From Bactrocera neohumeralis (Eukaryota; Arthropoda; Insecta; Diptera; Tephritidae), in NCBI RefSeq assembly GCF_024586455.1, contig NW_026089624.1:17761341-17825340 (forward strand): a stretch of DNA of 64,000 nucleotides, read 5' to 3'. A program made the translations under genes and the position numbers. The notes beneath the pieces were generated by a model that was not told where the DNA came from, made no database searches, and saw only the letters and a program-made list of their open reading frames with translations. This document shows, one piece after another, positions 37,501 through 40,500 of this stretch (within the stretch, counting starts at the first letter, position 1; each line of letters starts with the position of its first letter).

Positions 37501-40500
37501 TTATTCCATACAAGATTCGTATGCACACATTTGCTCATTGATTTGGCGTACTAATTTAAATGTGTATGTATGTATGTGATCACATAAAGAATTCATACGT
37601 AATAAATTGATATGGGATGTTTAAATACTTTTTAGCTATTTTTTCATTCTGCTTGTGCTTTTAGTGACCGTCAAAACTAATGAGTGTGCTTAGTAAATTT
37701 ATTTGAACAACAAAGTGTGAAGATTTGAATATTTTTCTGTTATAAGTTTTTTTCGCCCTAATAGATTTTCACTTTGTTTACCTATGTTCTGACTATAGCT
37801 GGGTAGCAGTTTTTCAAACTTTATTTAAACAAATTTTTATTGAGATGCAAACCAACCAAAAGGGGAACTGAAGAAATATGTGCACTGAAAACGTGAATGT
37901 CAGTGCCACAATAGCTACACTAAACGCAATTTTTTATTAGTATTAGTACATTTGCTTATTTGTAAATACGGCATTCATACATACATACTTATGTATTAAC
38001 CGAACATCACACCATACTATCGGGTGATTTTTTAAGAGCTTGATAACTTTTTTAAAAAAAAACGCATAAAATTTGCAAAATCTCATCGGTTCTTTATTTG
38101 AAACGTTAGATTGGTTCATGACATTTACTTTTTGAAGATAATTTCATTTAAATGTTGACCGCGGCTGGGTCTTAGGTGGTCCATTCGGAAAGTCCAATTT
38201 TGGGCAACTTTTTCGAGCATTTCGGCCGGAATAGCCCGAATTTCTTCGGAAATGTTGTCTTCCAAAGCTGAAATAGTTGCTGGCTTATTTCTGTAGACTT
38301 TAGACTTGACGTAGCCCCACAAAAAATAGTCTAAAGGCGTTAAATCGCATGATCTTGGTGGCCAACTTACGGGTCCATTTCTTGAGATGAATTGTTCTCC
38401 GAAGTTTTCCCTCAAAATGGCCATAGAATCGCGAGCTGTGTGGCATGTAGCGCCATCTTGTTAAAACCACATGTCAACCAAGTTCAGTTCTTCCATTTTT
38501 GGCAACAAAAAGTTTGTTAGCATCGAACGATAGCGATCGCCATTCACCGTAACGTTGCGTCCAACAGCATCTTTGAAAAAATACGGTCCAATGATTCCAC
38601 CAGCGTGAATTTTTCGGGATGCATGGGCAGTTGGCCACCAAGATCATGCGATTTAACGCCTTTAGACTATTTTTTGTGGGGCTACGTCAAGTCTAAAGTC
38701 TACAGAAATAAGCCAGCAACTATTCCAGCTTTGGAAGACAACATTTCGAAGAAATTCGGCTATTCCGCCGAAATGCTCGAAAAAGTTGCCCAAAATTGGA
38801 CTTTCCGAATGGACCACCTAAGACGCAGCCGCGGTCAACATTTAAATGAAATTATCTTCAAAAAGTAAATGTCATGAACCAATCTAACGTTTCAAATAAA
38901 GAACCGATGAGATTTTGCAAATTTTATGCGTTTTTTTTTTTTAAAAAAAGTTATCAAGCTCTTAAAAAATCACCCGATATATCAGTGTACATTAGGGTGT
39001 GTCATTCTGAGGCAACCATTTTTTTCAATTGAAAAACAAGCTAAAAACTTTCGAAAATGTGACAAAAAAAGTCACTCAACAGATGAGCTCTTAATATTAA
39101 TATTAAGAGGTGCCTGTTTCAAATTTTCTATTTTCCATATAAATAACATGGAAAAAAAATCATTTTTTTGTGGTGCGGAGGTAGTCGAAGTCGATTAAGA
39201 ATCGATTCTTGACATTCGAAAAATCGATTATTTTACGAGAAAACTCGATTCTTGAGTAGAATCGGAATCGAGTTTACCATTCCTACTGGCAGCCATCGCG
39301 TGCACATATAATAACTTCCGCACAATAACCACCACAAAAAAATGATTATTTTTCCATGTTATTTGTATGGAAAATAGAAAATGTGAAACAGGCACCTCTT
39401 ATTATCAATATTAAGAGCTCATCTTTTGAGTGACTTTTTTTTGTCACATTTTCGAAAGTTTTTAGCCTGTTTTTCAGTTGAAAAAAAAAGGTTGCCTCAG
39501 AATGACACACCCTAGTGTACATACATACATATAGCAAATATAACAAATTCTGTTAATTTTAATCGATTAGAGTAACTAAAATTATAAAAAATTTTGATTA
39601 GTTATCATTGTAAATTTATAACAAAAACATTAAAAAAATTTACTTAACACAAATACCAAAAATAATTAACACCAGTTTATGCCATGTACACTAAGGGCGA
39701 CGCATTATGCCTGCGCAATCGATCTATTCATTCGTCCGAAATTCTTAGATATCGAGTATTGAAGATTTATTTTTTTTTAATCTGGCAACATGTTGCACAC
39801 AATGGAAAAATATTCTCATAACGATAGTGTCTAACACCATATGAATACAAGGACTGTGATATGTGAAATGGCAATTTGAAAGCTTGATTTTAATCGATCA
39901 GTTTTTATGACAGTTATGAGCTAGTATAGTTGTTCGATCAGAGCTATTATCTCGGAGACTATATTGACTTGTACTAAACAAACAAAAACCAATAATGTTA
40001 CTTCGGTTCATAGAACTGATCGTTCCTTTTTATGCTATATGCTTTATTAGTCCGACATCAGCGGTTCCAACAAATGTACAGCTTTTTGGTGAGAAAGAGA
40101 CGTAAGCAAAGTTCTAAATCGATATGTCAAAAACTCTTGGCGCTCAAATCGCGTATATACAGACGGACAGACATAGCTAAACCGACTCATCTCGTCCCGC
40201 TGATCAATGACATACATCCTTACATATACTTTGTAGGCCTCCGACGCTTGTTTTCGTGTGTTACAAACATCGTGACAAACTTAATATACCCTGTTCACGA
40301 TTTCATATATATTTTTGTTTTATATTTTTTGGGCTAAAACTTATACCTAAACTCCAGGTTTAATAACTTAAGCAAATTAGAAAATTATAACTAGGTTGTT
40401 ATATTATGTATGTATATGTATCACACCAGAGCATAACATAATATAGTATAACTAGAATTCGTGTTGAAGACAATTAAGTGATGCAACCATATTTTCGTAC

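Larger units (their letters stand above)
38020..38977. mobile_element. Head-to-head mariner palindrome 2
   Basis: Same family and same ends as the palindrome at 24310-25308 ('tcgggtgattttttaagagc' and its complement), flanked by TA at 38018-38019 and 38978-38979. Here the left (minus) arm is the longer one, about 38020-38628, reaching upstream transposase sequence ('GPYFFKDAVGRNVTV' region). The right arm starts abruptly at 'ttggccaccaagatcatgcg' near 38630. The junction therefore differs from palindrome 1 although the arms are nearly identical, implying a separate rearrangement. Confidence 0.92.
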
